6,482 nt of DNA from an uncultured Erysipelotrichaceae bacterium (GTDB taxonomy: Bacteria; Bacillota_I; Bacilli_A; Erysipelotrichales; Erysipelotrichaceae), in NCBI GenBank assembly GCA_902782955.1, contig CACZPD010000265.1, positions 1-6,482 of the forward strand. Direction: 5' to 3'. Shown one piece after another: positions 1-5,388 of the stretch (positions are counted from its first letter, which is position 1; every line of letters begins with the position of its first letter). The translations under genes and the position numbers were made by a program. Under the pieces are notes generated by a model. It searched no databases. It had not been told where the DNA came from and saw only the letters and a list, made by a program, of their open reading frames with translations.

Positions 1-1
1 A

Positions 2-643
2 AAGGAAAAAGGCGCCCAGGAAGAATATGAGACACTGCTGAAACTGAAGACTGCATGTGAAGCAGGAACACCTGTCCGCACACTGGACCTCAGCGAAAAG
101 GACAGACTGCTGATCAAAAACTACGGGCTCCTGACGGCAAAACCGGTGATCTATATCGCCAATGTGAGCGACGAGGATGTCAACGATCCTGCCGGAAACG
201 AATATTTCCGCAGCGTGCAGAAACTGGCGGAAGCGGAAGGCAGTGAATGCATTGCCATCTGTGCCAAGATGGAAGAAGAACTGGCAGGACTGGAAAAAGA
301 AGAAAAGAAAATGTTTCTGGAAGAACTGGGTATCGCGCAGAGCGGCCTCGACCAGATCATCCAGGCTGCTTATCATCTGCTTGGCCTGCGTACATTCTTT
401 ACGGTCGGTGAACCGGAATGCCGGGCATGGACATTCCATGAAGGCATGAAAGCGCCGCAGTGCGCCGGTGTCATCCATACCGATTTTGAAAGAGGATTTA
501 TCCGCGCGGAGATCTATAGTTATGAAGATCTGATGGAATTCAAAACAGAACAGTCACTGAAAGAACACGGCAAAATCCGTCTGGAAGGAAAAGAATATCT
601 GATGAAAGACGGCGACATTGTATTTTTTAGATTCAATGTGTAA
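2..643 (+). CDS. ychF: Redox-regulated/ribosome-binding ATPase YchF, 3' part
   Basis: The reading frame is open from the left edge (first full codon at base 2) to TAA at 641-643. It gives the last 213 residues of a protein that is usually about 365 residues long. The N-terminal Obg-type G domain with the P-loop is outside the window. Visible are the end of the G domain and helical region (PVIYIANVSDED) and then the C-terminal TGS-like domain (FFTVGEPECRAWTF, APQCAGVIHTDFERGFIRAE, KDGDIVFFRFNV), which matches YchF/OLA1 closely. Members of the family bind ATP in preference to GTP, associate with ribosomes and have been linked to stress responses. A GTG at 146 could be mistaken for a start, but conserved YchF sequence continues upstream of it. 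No terminator is seen between this gene and pstA, so some read-through into pstA is possible. Confidence 0.95.
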   Translation, partial: KEKGAQEEYETLLKLKTACEAGTPVRTLDLSEKDRLLIKNYGLLTAKPVIYIANVSDEDVNDPAGNEYFRSVQKLAEAEGSECIAICAKMEEELAGLEKEEKKMFLEELGIAQSGLDQIIQAAYHLLGLRTFFTVGEPECRAWTFHEGMKAPQCAGVIHTDFERGFIRAEIYSYEDLMEFKTEQSLKEHGKIRLEGKEYLMKDGDIVFFRFNV

Positions 644-661
644 TGTATAAGCGGACAAATG

Positions 662-670
662 TGGTAAAAT
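662..670 (+). promoter_or_regulatory. Extended -10 promoter of pstA
   Basis: TGG-TAAAAT at 662-670 is a full TGn extended -10 element with five of six matches in the hexamer. No good -35 lies 16-18 bp upstream, as is common for extended -10 promoters. Initiation would fall near 677, giving a leader of about 18 nt that contains TGGAGGT (683-689) six bases before the ATG. Called from sequence only. Confidence 0.5.
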
Positions 671-694
671 AACTTTAATAAATGGAGGTACATC

Positions 695-1018
695 ATGAAG
701 TTAATCTTAGCTATTGTATCAAATGACGACGCATCCAGTGTTTCTTCCGCATTGACGAAGAATAATTTTTATATGACACGTCTTGCCACAACAGGCGGAT
801 TCCTCAGAGCAGGAAACACAACGCTGATTGTCGGTACTGAAGACGAGAATGTTGATCGATGCATTGAAATCATTGGCTCCGAAGCAAAACGCCGTACGGA
901 AATCGTTCCTTCCACAGCAAGCTATGATATCGGACGCTATGCATCCTTCCCGGTTGAAGTCCAGATCGGCGGCGCAACCATCTTCGTTCTGGATGTAGAA
1001 CAGTTCAAGAAATTATAA
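695..1018 (+). CDS. pstA: Cyclic-di-AMP receptor, P-II-like protein (PstA/DarA)
   Basis: This is a 107-residue cytoplasmic protein of the DUF970/P-II-like family, close to the roughly 109 residues of Bacillus DarA and Staphylococcus PstA. Visible hallmarks are the N-terminal strand MKLILAIVSNDD, the signature LATTGGFLRAGNTT (residues 30-43) and the C-terminal core PVEVQIGGATIFVL (86-99). Family members form trimers that bind c-di-AMP in pockets between subunits; the downstream output is not well defined. The start is fixed by GGAGG at 684-688, six bases before the ATG. Two departures are visible: Tyr26 stands where the Bacillus and Staphylococcus proteins have Arg (NFRxT), and the loop before PVEV is about two residues shorter and lacks the MGG segment. 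A terminator overlaps the stop codon, so the gene is probably expressed alone or with read-through from ychF. Confidence 0.93.
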   Translation: MKLILAIVSNDDASSVSSALTKNNFYMTRLATTGGFLRAGNTTLIVGTEDENVDRCIEIIGSEAKRRTEIVPSTASYDIGRYASFPVEVQIGGATIFVLDVEQFKKL

Positions 1019-1041
1019 GCGGTTCTTCCGCTTTTTCTTAT
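1017..1041 (+). terminator. Intrinsic terminator of pstA
   Basis: A perfect 6-bp stem, AAGCGG (1017-1022) with CCGCTT (1028-1033), encloses the loop TTCTT and is followed by TTTCTTAT. The left arm includes the last two bases of the pstA stop codon. The U tract is short and ends at the ATG of the next gene, so termination may be partial. Confidence 0.7.
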
Positions 1042-1548
1042 ATGGCAGAAATCAGAAAAGCAAAACCGGAAGATGTACCTTTCGTCGCGGAAATCATCTC
1101 CGCGGCATCTGCGTATTTCCGTTCTCAGGGAATCGATCAGTGGCAGCGCGGCTATCCCAATGCGGAATCGGTGCGGAAGGATATCGCGGACGGAACAGGA
1201 TATGTACTCGTTGAAAACGGGGAAGTTACCGGTACCTGCTGCATCTCCTTTGACACAGATTCGAATTATGCCGTGATCGAGAACGGGAACTGGCTGAATG
1301 ATGAACCTTACGGTGTCATACACCGTATCGCAGTGCGTCCTGACAGGAAAGGAAAACATCTCGCAGATCAATTCATCCTGCAGGCGCGTAAAATGGCAGA
1401 AGAACGCAGTATAAAAAACCTGCGTGCAGATACACACGCAGATAATCATTCCATGCAGAGACTGCTGGAAAGAAACGGGTTCGTTCCCTGCGGCAGGGTA
1501 TATGTCGGGGAACATGAACCGCGGATCGCTTATCAGAAGAAGTGCTGA
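1042..1548 (+). CDS. GNAT family N-acetyltransferase, substrate unknown
   Basis: This 168-residue protein has a single GNAT fold. Visible parts are the N-terminal strand and helix (IRKAKPEDVPFVAEII, residues 4-19), the segment QGIDQWQRGYPN (29-40), the central strand IHRIAVRP followed by the acetyl-CoA pyrophosphate loop DRKGKHLA (93-108), and the C-terminal part with NHSMQRLLERNGF (135-147). In the Q/RxxGxG/A loop the last glycine is replaced by His106. The family transfers acetyl from acetyl-CoA to an amine; nothing here identifies the substrate. ATG 1042 is the only plausible start, because the upstream frame has no ATG, GTG or TTG back through 961 and the fold begins at residue 4. It has no Shine-Dalgarno sequence and sits eight bases behind the pstA terminator stem. 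The 3' end overlaps cca on the opposite strand by 16 bp. Confidence 0.88.
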   Translation: MAEIRKAKPEDVPFVAEIISAASAYFRSQGIDQWQRGYPNAESVRKDIADGTGYVLVENGEVTGTCCISFDTDSNYAVIENGNWLNDEPYGVIHRIAVRPDRKGKHLADQFILQARKMAEERSIKNLRADTHADNHSMQRLLERNGFVPCGRVYVGEHEPRIAYQKKC

Positions 1549-2726
1549 GAAAGATATGCAAGCAGCGCTTCTTTTTTGTTTGGAACTTTTTCTTCAATGA
1601 CCTGATCCAGCAGAAAATCCAGGGCTTTTCCGATCTCTTTCCCGCTCAGTCCGGCATCTTTGAGATCGGTGCCGTTTATATCGAGATCTTTCAGCGTGCA
1701 GGCGTCATTGTTCGTGCGAATAATATCATAGAGGGAAAGCACTGCATCGGTGTCAAGCGCGGGAACACAGGCTTTGCGGAACTGCACATAGTCCGTGAAA
1801 GGCACTGAAAGGATGCGGAGTGCCTGCCGGACGGAAGCTCTGGAAGAAAGATCCAGTGAAGCATTGCGGATCATGTCCGTGATTGTACGGATCTCCTGCC
1901 CGGAATACTTCAGTTCCTGCAGGATGCCTTTGGGATCCGGCATCGTTCTCAGCAGGATCGCGGCACGGACCGTATAAGAGCAGGGACTGCGGCCGATGCA
2001 GGCCATATGTTCTGCCCATTGTTCGGCGGATAAAGATTTCAGTCCGGGAATGAATTCCTCAATGACGGAACGGTATGCGTCGAGCAGTTTTGCGCATCCT
2101 TTTCCTTCCAGGATGCCGTTGAACTCGTCATGGATCCGTTCCCTGGAAATATAAACCAGAGAACTTTTCAGTTTAAGAACTGCTTCCGCTGTTTTCTCTT
2201 CGATCCGGAAATCCAGACGTGATGAAAAGCGGATGGCCCTGAGGATGCGCAGCGCGTCTTCATTGAAGCGGTCTTCGGCTGAACCGATGCAGCGGATGAT
2301 GCGGTTCTTCAGATCTTCCTGACCGCCGAAAAAATCAATGATGCCGGTATCCGGATGAAAGCACAGCGCGTTGACCGTAAAGTCACGGCGCATGCAGTCT
2401 TCTTTCAGCGCTGAGGTAAAGATCACCTGATCGGGATGCCGGTGATCCTTGTATCCGGTGTCTTTGCGGTAGGTCGTGATCTCGACCGGATAATGATTGT
2501 TCATGACGGTCAGGGTCCCATGCTGCAGGCCGGTCCTGATCGTATGATAGGAGCGGAATACTTCCAGCATTTCCTCCGGCAGCGCGTTGGTGGTCAGGTC
2601 ATAATCATGCACGGGAATCTGAAGCAGATAGTTTCTGACAGCTCCGCCGACAACGAAGCATTCAAAACCGTTCTCGTTGAGAACGCGCATCAGTTCATAA
2701 ACATGATCCGGGATAAAAAATGACAT
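1533..2726 (-). CDS. cca: CCA tRNA nucleotidyltransferase
   Basis: This 397-residue class II nucleotidyltransferase adds or repairs the 3' CCA end of tRNAs without a nucleic-acid template. Motifs in order are GGAVRN (27-32), DYDLTT with metal-binding Asp41 and Asp43, RRDFTVNA (113-120), DFFGGQEDL (131-139) and the EDALRILRAIRF stretch (156-167), whose EDxxR residues select the incoming base. The C-terminal helical body ends with NGTDLKDAGLSGKEIG and a helix near NKKEALLAYL. Length is typical of bacterial enzymes. The first motif normally reads GGxVRD, but here Asn32 replaces Asp. I chose ATG 2726 because GAGGT (2732-2736) lies at proper spacing and the predicted TATAAT would start transcription near 2737, which excludes the upstream in-frame ATG (2738) and TTG (2741). 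The gene stands alone on the minus strand, convergent with the GNAT gene. Confidence 0.95.
   Translation of the reverse strand: MSFFIPDHVYELMRVLNENGFECFVVGGAVRNYLLQIPVHDYDLTTNALPEEMLEVFRSYHTIRTGLQHGTLTVMNNHYPVEITTYRKDTGYKDHRHPDQVIFTSALKEDCMRRDFTVNALCFHPDTGIIDFFGGQEDLKNRIIRCIGSAEDRFNEDALRILRAIRFSSRLDFRIEEKTAEAVLKLKSSLVYISRERIHDEFNGILEGKGCAKLLDAYRSVIEEFIPGLKSLSAEQWAEHMACIGRSPCSYTVRAAILLRTMPDPKGILQELKYSGQEIRTITDMIRNASLDLSSRASVRQALRILSVPFTDYVQFRKACVPALDTDAVLSLYDIIRTNNDACTLKDLDINGTDLKDAGLSGKEIGKALDFLLDQVIEEKVPNKKEALLAYLSQHFF
1537..1580 (+). terminator. Probable terminator of the GNAT gene
   Basis: An 11-bp stem (1537-1547 with 1563-1573, including one T-G wobble) encloses a 15-base loop and is followed by TTTTGTT. 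The left arm contains the GNAT stop codon, and the whole hairpin lies inside the 3' end of cca on the other strand. On the minus strand the stem is followed by CTGATAAG, not a U tract, so it should act mainly for rightward transcription. The loop is longer than usual, which lowers confidence. Confidence 0.45.
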
Positions 2727-2731
2727 AAATG

Positions 2732-2736
2732 ACCTC
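2732..2736 (-). promoter_or_regulatory. Ribosome binding site deciding the cca start
   Basis: Read on the minus strand, GAGGT stands five bases before ATG 2726. The alternative in-frame ATG at 2738 and TTG at 2741 would overlap or precede this site and have no SD of their own. Confidence 0.65.
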
Positions 2737-2741
2737 ATCAA

Positions 2742-2770
2742 TCATTATATAGGAAATGATATGCTAAACT
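2742..2770 (+). promoter_or_regulatory. Promoter of the ispF operon
   Basis: TGC-TAAACT at 2762-2770 is an extended -10 element. At 17-bp spacing the -35 position holds only TCATTA (2742-2747). Initiation near 2777 leaves a leader of about 17 nt, with GGAG at 2783-2786 and seven bases to the ispF ATG. Most of the spacer between cca and ispF is used by this and the opposing cca promoter. Confidence 0.45.
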
Positions 2771-2772
2771 AA
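2744..2772 (-). promoter_or_regulatory. Promoter of cca
   Basis: The minus strand reads a perfect TATAAT at 2749-2744. The best -35 at 17-bp spacing is the weak TTAGTT (2772-2767). Initiation near 2737 would give a leader of about 11 nt that just contains the SD. The element overlaps the ispF promoter almost completely in the opposite orientation. Confidence 0.55.
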
Positions 2773-2793
2773 AGAAAAGATTGGAGTACAGAT

Positions 2794-3273
2794 ATGAGAA
2801 TCGGACAATCCAGTGATATTCACCGCCTGGTCGAAGGCAGAAAACTGATCCTCGGCGGTGTTGAGATCGAACACAGCAAAGGACTGCTCGGACACAGTGA
2901 CGCTGATGCGCTTTCCCATGCCGTAGCGGAAGCGATTCTCGGCGCGCTTGCCCTGGGTGACCTGGGACATCATTTTCCGGATACGGATCAGCAGTGGAAA
3001 GGCGTGAACTCCCTTGTGATTCTGGAAAAAACGGCGGAAATGATGGAGGAAAAAGGCTATTCCATCGGCAATGTGGACAGCCTGATCCTGATCGAAAAAC
3101 CGAAGATGGCGCCTCATATCCAGAAGATGCGCGAGAATTTCGCAAAGGCGCTGCACTGTGATCTTTCCCGGATCAGCGTCAAGGCAACAAGAGGGGAAGG
3201 TCTGGGTTTTGTCGGCAGGGAAGAAGGCGTGCTTGCCCAGGCAGTTGTCCTGCTGGAAGAGAAGAGGAAATAA
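2794..3273 (+). CDS. ispF: 2-C-methyl-D-erythritol 2,4-cyclodiphosphate synthase
   Basis: This 159-residue enzyme matches the usual IspF length. It converts CDP-methylerythritol 2-phosphate to the 2,4-cyclodiphosphate with release of CMP, the fifth step of the MEP isoprenoid pathway in the cytoplasm; family members are homotrimers. Metal ligands are visible as Asp8, His10 (SSDIH) and His42 (SHAVAEA), together with HSDAD (34-38), DLGHHFPDTD (56-65), GNVD (92-95) and LGFVGREEG (137-145). The CDP-phosphate loop reads KATRGE (130-135): Thr132 and Glu135 match the Escherichia enzyme, but the normally conserved Thr133 is Arg. The start follows GGAG at 2783-2786. It is the first gene of a three-gene operon; its TAA directly abuts the ATG of the HD-domain gene. 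No other MEP-pathway gene is in the window. Confidence 0.95.
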   Translation: MRIGQSSDIHRLVEGRKLILGGVEIEHSKGLLGHSDADALSHAVAEAILGALALGDLGHHFPDTDQQWKGVNSLVILEKTAEMMEEKGYSIGNVDSLILIEKPKMAPHIQKMRENFAKALHCDLSRISVKATRGEGLGFVGREEGVLAQAVVLLEEKRK

Positions 3274-4494
3274 ATGGAATTTCAGAAATGCAATGAAATC
3301 AAAGTTCTGCGTGATCCGGTAAACGGATATGTCCATGTGGAACTGCAGGTTATATGGGACTGCATCAATTCCAGCTGGTTCCAGCGGCTCAGAAGGATCC
3401 GTCAGCTGGGAGGTGCCTGCATGGTGTACCACTGTGCGGAACATTCCCGCTTTTCGCATTCCCTCGGCGTTTATGAGATTGTCAGGAGAATGACGGAAGA
3501 GGTGCCGGATATCCGCAGTGCCTTGTCGGATTACGAAAAGGTCCTCGCCATGGCTGCAGGTCTTCTGCATGATCTCGGACACGGGCCTTACAGCCACGCT
3601 TTTGAATTCGTGACGGAAACGGTGCATGAGGTCTATACATGCAGGATCCTGGAAGGGGATACGGATGTTCATGATATTCTTGAACATGCTTGTCCCGGTC
3701 TGGCTAAAGATGTGGCAGATGTGATCCGCCATGATTACCGGAACCCGCTGATCGGCCAGATGATCAGTTCCCAGCTGGACGCCGACCGTATGGACTACCT
3801 GATCCGCGACGCGTATTTCACCGGGACGAAATATGGGGAATTCGACCGTGAGAGGATCCTCAGGACACTGCGTGTGAGGGAAGGACAGCTGGTCATCAAG
3901 CAGAGCGGTGTCTATGCGGTGGAAAACTACATCATGGCACGCTACCACATGTACTGGCAGATCTATTACCATCCCGTCGCGCGGAGCTATGAGCGGGTGC
4001 TGCTGGCCCTGTTCCGCAGGCTGCGTGATCTTCACCGACCTTTGGATGATTCGCTTTCTTTCCTCAATCCCCTGATCATGGGAGAGGATATCCCGCTGCC
4101 GGTTTATTTCCGGATGGATGAACATTCTTTCAGCTATGCTTTTCTCTGCCTCTGCGAACATGAAGATGCCATAGTCAGTGATCTTGCCCGCAGGATCAGA
4201 GACCGCAGGCTGTTCAAATATATTGACGCGGATGATGAGAGCAGGGATACCGTATATGAAAACCTGATCAAAGCCGGATATGATCCCCGGTATTACTGGC
4301 GAACGGACGGCGTTATGCAGATACCGTATGTTCCCTACCAGGAGGAAGAAGGCAATGCCATCTGGGTATCCATGAAAAACGGGAAGATCCGGGAAGTATC
4401 CGATGCCTCCAGCATCGTACACAGCCTGATCCACGGCGAATCACATGATGACAACAAGGTCTTTTTCCCTGATTACGGGGGAAATGACAGATGA
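3274..4494 (+). CDS. HD-domain phosphohydrolase, SAMHD1/YwfO-like, probable dNTP triphosphohydrolase
   Basis: This is a 406-residue soluble protein of the HD superfamily. The N-terminal half carries SRFSHSLGV (58-66) with His62, AAGLLHDLGHGPYSHAFE (94-111) with the His99-Asp100 pair, and LDADRMDYLIRDA (168-180) with Asp169. These correspond to the four metal ligands and flanking residues of SAMHD1 and of Firmicutes homologues such as YwfO and the Enterococcus EF1143 dNTPase. The C-terminal half is mixed alpha/beta and less conserved. Family knowledge supports hydrolysis of dNTPs to deoxynucleoside and triphosphate, often allosterically regulated by dGTP; substrate and activator here are inferred. 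AGAGGA (3263-3268), inside the end of ispF, supplies the SD, and the ATG follows the ispF stop with no gap, suggesting translational coupling. The last four bases overlap the next gene as ATGA. Confidence 0.9.
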   Translation: MEFQKCNEIKVLRDPVNGYVHVELQVIWDCINSSWFQRLRRIRQLGGACMVYHCAEHSRFSHSLGVYEIVRRMTEEVPDIRSALSDYEKVLAMAAGLLHDLGHGPYSHAFEFVTETVHEVYTCRILEGDTDVHDILEHACPGLAKDVADVIRHDYRNPLIGQMISSQLDADRMDYLIRDAYFTGTKYGEFDRERILRTLRVREGQLVIKQSGVYAVENYIMARYHMYWQIYYHPVARSYERVLLALFRRLRDLHRPLDDSLSFLNPLIMGEDIPLPVYFRMDEHSFSYAFLCLCEHEDAIVSDLARRIRDRRLFKYIDADDESRDTVYENLIKAGYDPRYYWRTDGVMQIPYVPYQEEEGNAIWVSMKNGKIREVSDASSIVHSLIHGESHDDNKVFFPDYGGNDR

Positions 4495-4868
4495 AAGTCC
4501 GGGTAACACTTCTGCGGACAGACCGTGAGACAGGGGAAGAAACGATTTTGGCGGACGGGATAGGAATGCGGAAAGACGGCCGGATCACCTATTTTGAAAA
4601 AGACACCAAATTCAAACATGTTCTGGAAGCGGATGCCGTTTCCATGAAAGTGAGCCGCTACGGGGATGTGACGACGCATACCTGTCTTTATCAAACCAAG
4701 CCCTGCATCACGAGGGTGGAATCCGGTTACGGTACGTTTGAAATCGAACTTAAACTCATCGCATACAAAAATGAAGGAGACAGGATCACAGCGGAATACC
4801 ATGTTATGTCGGGAAATGAAACAGCTTTCCGCATCAGGATGGTATGGACAGTAAGGGCAGTTTCCTGA
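4491..4868 (+). CDS. DUF1934 (YwiB-like) beta-barrel protein
   Basis: This is a 125-residue soluble protein without signal peptide or membrane segment. It resembles the YwiB/DUF1934 family: a start on short beta strands (MKVRVTLLRTDRETGEE), a central run of strands (YFEKDTKFKHVLEADAVSMKVSR) and the conserved late segment GYGTFEIEL (about 79-87), followed by DRITAEYHVMSGNE. The family has a calycin-like barrel fold and no firmly assigned function. GGGGG (4477-4481) lies nine bases before ATG 4491, and the ATGA overlap with the HD gene indicates coupled translation in one operon. In Bacillus the homologue lies near argS and rpoE; here rpoE is the next gene but argS is absent. No terminator is recognisable behind it, so transcription may run on into rpoE. 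Confidence 0.82.
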   Translation: MKVRVTLLRTDRETGEETILADGIGMRKDGRITYFEKDTKFKHVLEADAVSMKVSRYGDVTTHTCLYQTKPCITRVESGYGTFEIELKLIAYKNEGDRITAEYHVMSGNETAFRIRMVWTVRAVS

Positions 4869-4922
4869 TTTGCGGTGTAATGAACAATTAGCATAGAGTT
4901 CAAAAAAGAAAGCATAATGGTA

Positions 4923-4951
4923 TTGACTTTGAAAATGGGATAGCGTAATAT
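4923..4951 (+). promoter_or_regulatory. Sigma-A type promoter of rpoE
   Basis: TTGACT (4923-4928, five of six matches) is followed after exactly 17 bp by TAATAT (4946-4951). Initiation would fall near 4958. The leader of about 50 nt contains a 7-bp hairpin and then AAGGAG (4994-4999), seven bases before the rpoE ATG. This is the most convincing -35/-10 pair in the window. Confidence 0.7.
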
Positions 4952-4969
4952 TCCTATCGCATGAATTCA

Positions 4970-4987
4970 CAGTGAACTTTTTCACTG
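4970..4987 (+). promoter_or_regulatory. Hairpin in the rpoE leader
   Basis: CAGTGAA (4970-4976) pairs perfectly with TTCACTG (4981-4987) around the loop CTTT. It is not followed by a U tract, so it is not a terminator. It ends six bases before the SD and would lie in the 5' untranslated region. The GTGAA arm can also pair with the TTCAC just upstream (4966-4970), giving two mutually exclusive pairings. Function unknown. Confidence 0.45.
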
Positions 4988-5006
4988 ATACACAAGGAGA
5001 TTTGGA

Positions 5007-5339
5007 ATGGCATACAATCTGACGATGACGGATGTCGCGTACAATTTTCTGGCAAAAAGAAAGAAGGAAATGGAATTTGCCAAACTCTATCAGGAAGTGG
5101 TAAAAACGATGAGTATTCCGCCTGAAAAACAAAGCCGGAAAAAGAGTCAGTTTTATTCGGAACTCAGCCTCGATAACCGCTTTGCTTCCCTGTCCGGAAA
5201 CAAATGGGATCTGAGAAGCAGAAGAAAGTTTGACGAAGTGCATATCGATACCAGTGATATTGAACTGGAAGATGATATTCCCGAGGATGAAGTGGAAGAT
5301 GTCGGACTGGATCTTCCCCGTGGAGAAGATGCATATTGA
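5007..5339 (+). CDS. rpoE: DNA-directed RNA polymerase delta subunit, short form
   Basis: This is a 110-residue protein. The N-terminal two-thirds resembles the HARE-HTH domain of delta: MTDVAYNFLAKRKKEMEFAKLYQEVV in two adjoining helices, then QFYSELSLDNRFASLSGNKWDLR (about 48-70). The C-terminal 40 residues are rich in Asp and Glu (DIELEDDIPEDEVEDVGLDL), the usual unstructured acidic tail. Delta occurs in Bacillota, binds core RNA polymerase, reduces non-specific RNA binding and helps recycling. Bacillus delta is about 173 residues, so the tail here is much shorter. AAGGAG at 4994-4999 sets the start. The gene has its own promoter and a strong terminator. Its position between a DUF1934 gene and fba keeps part of the Bacillus order, but pyrG, which usually follows rpoE there, is missing. 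Confidence 0.88.
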   Translation: MAYNLTMTDVAYNFLAKRKKEMEFAKLYQEVVKTMSIPPEKQSRKKSQFYSELSLDNRFASLSGNKWDLRSRRKFDEVHIDTSDIELEDDIPEDEVEDVGLDLPRGEDAY

Positions 5340-5340
5340 T

Positions 5341-5372
5341 GCTGTTATCATGATTTGATAACAGCTTTTTTT
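5341..5372 (+). terminator. Strong intrinsic terminator of rpoE
   Basis: A perfect 10-bp stem, GCTGTTATCA (5341-5350) with TGATAACAGC (5356-5365), encloses the loop TGATT and is followed directly by seven T residues (5366-5372). It starts two bases after the rpoE stop codon and isolates fba from upstream transcription. Confidence 0.95.
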
Positions 5373-5388
5373 GTGAAAATGTGTTTTT

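Noticed and set aside
146..643. GTG at 146 as the start of an independent 165-residue gene
   Set aside because: The same frame is open to the left edge and encodes conserved YchF sequence, so this is the inside of a larger gene.
937..1515. Minus-strand frame opposite the GNAT gene
   Set aside because: Cysteine- and phenylalanine-rich translation without motifs, antisense to a clear GNAT protein and across the pstA terminator.
2724..2741. TTG at 2741 or ATG at 2738 as the cca start
   Set aside because: The SD GAGGT at 2732-2736 fits only ATG 2726, and the predicted transcription start near 2737 excludes the upstream codons.
2764..4434. Long open frame (556 codons) on the minus strand opposite ispF and the HD gene
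   Set aside because: It lies wholly antisense to two clearly homologous genes and its translation shows no recognisable domain. It reflects stop-poor complementary codons.
4881..4902. TGAAC/GTTCA inverted repeat as terminator of the ispF operon
   Set aside because: Only 5 bp of stem, a 12-base loop, and followed by an A-rich rather than a T-rich tract.
4473..5351. Minus-strand frame of 292 codons opposite DUF1934 and rpoE
   Set aside because: It covers promoter, hairpin and SD sequences of rpoE and lacks a recognisable family; rpoE and DUF1934 explain the region.
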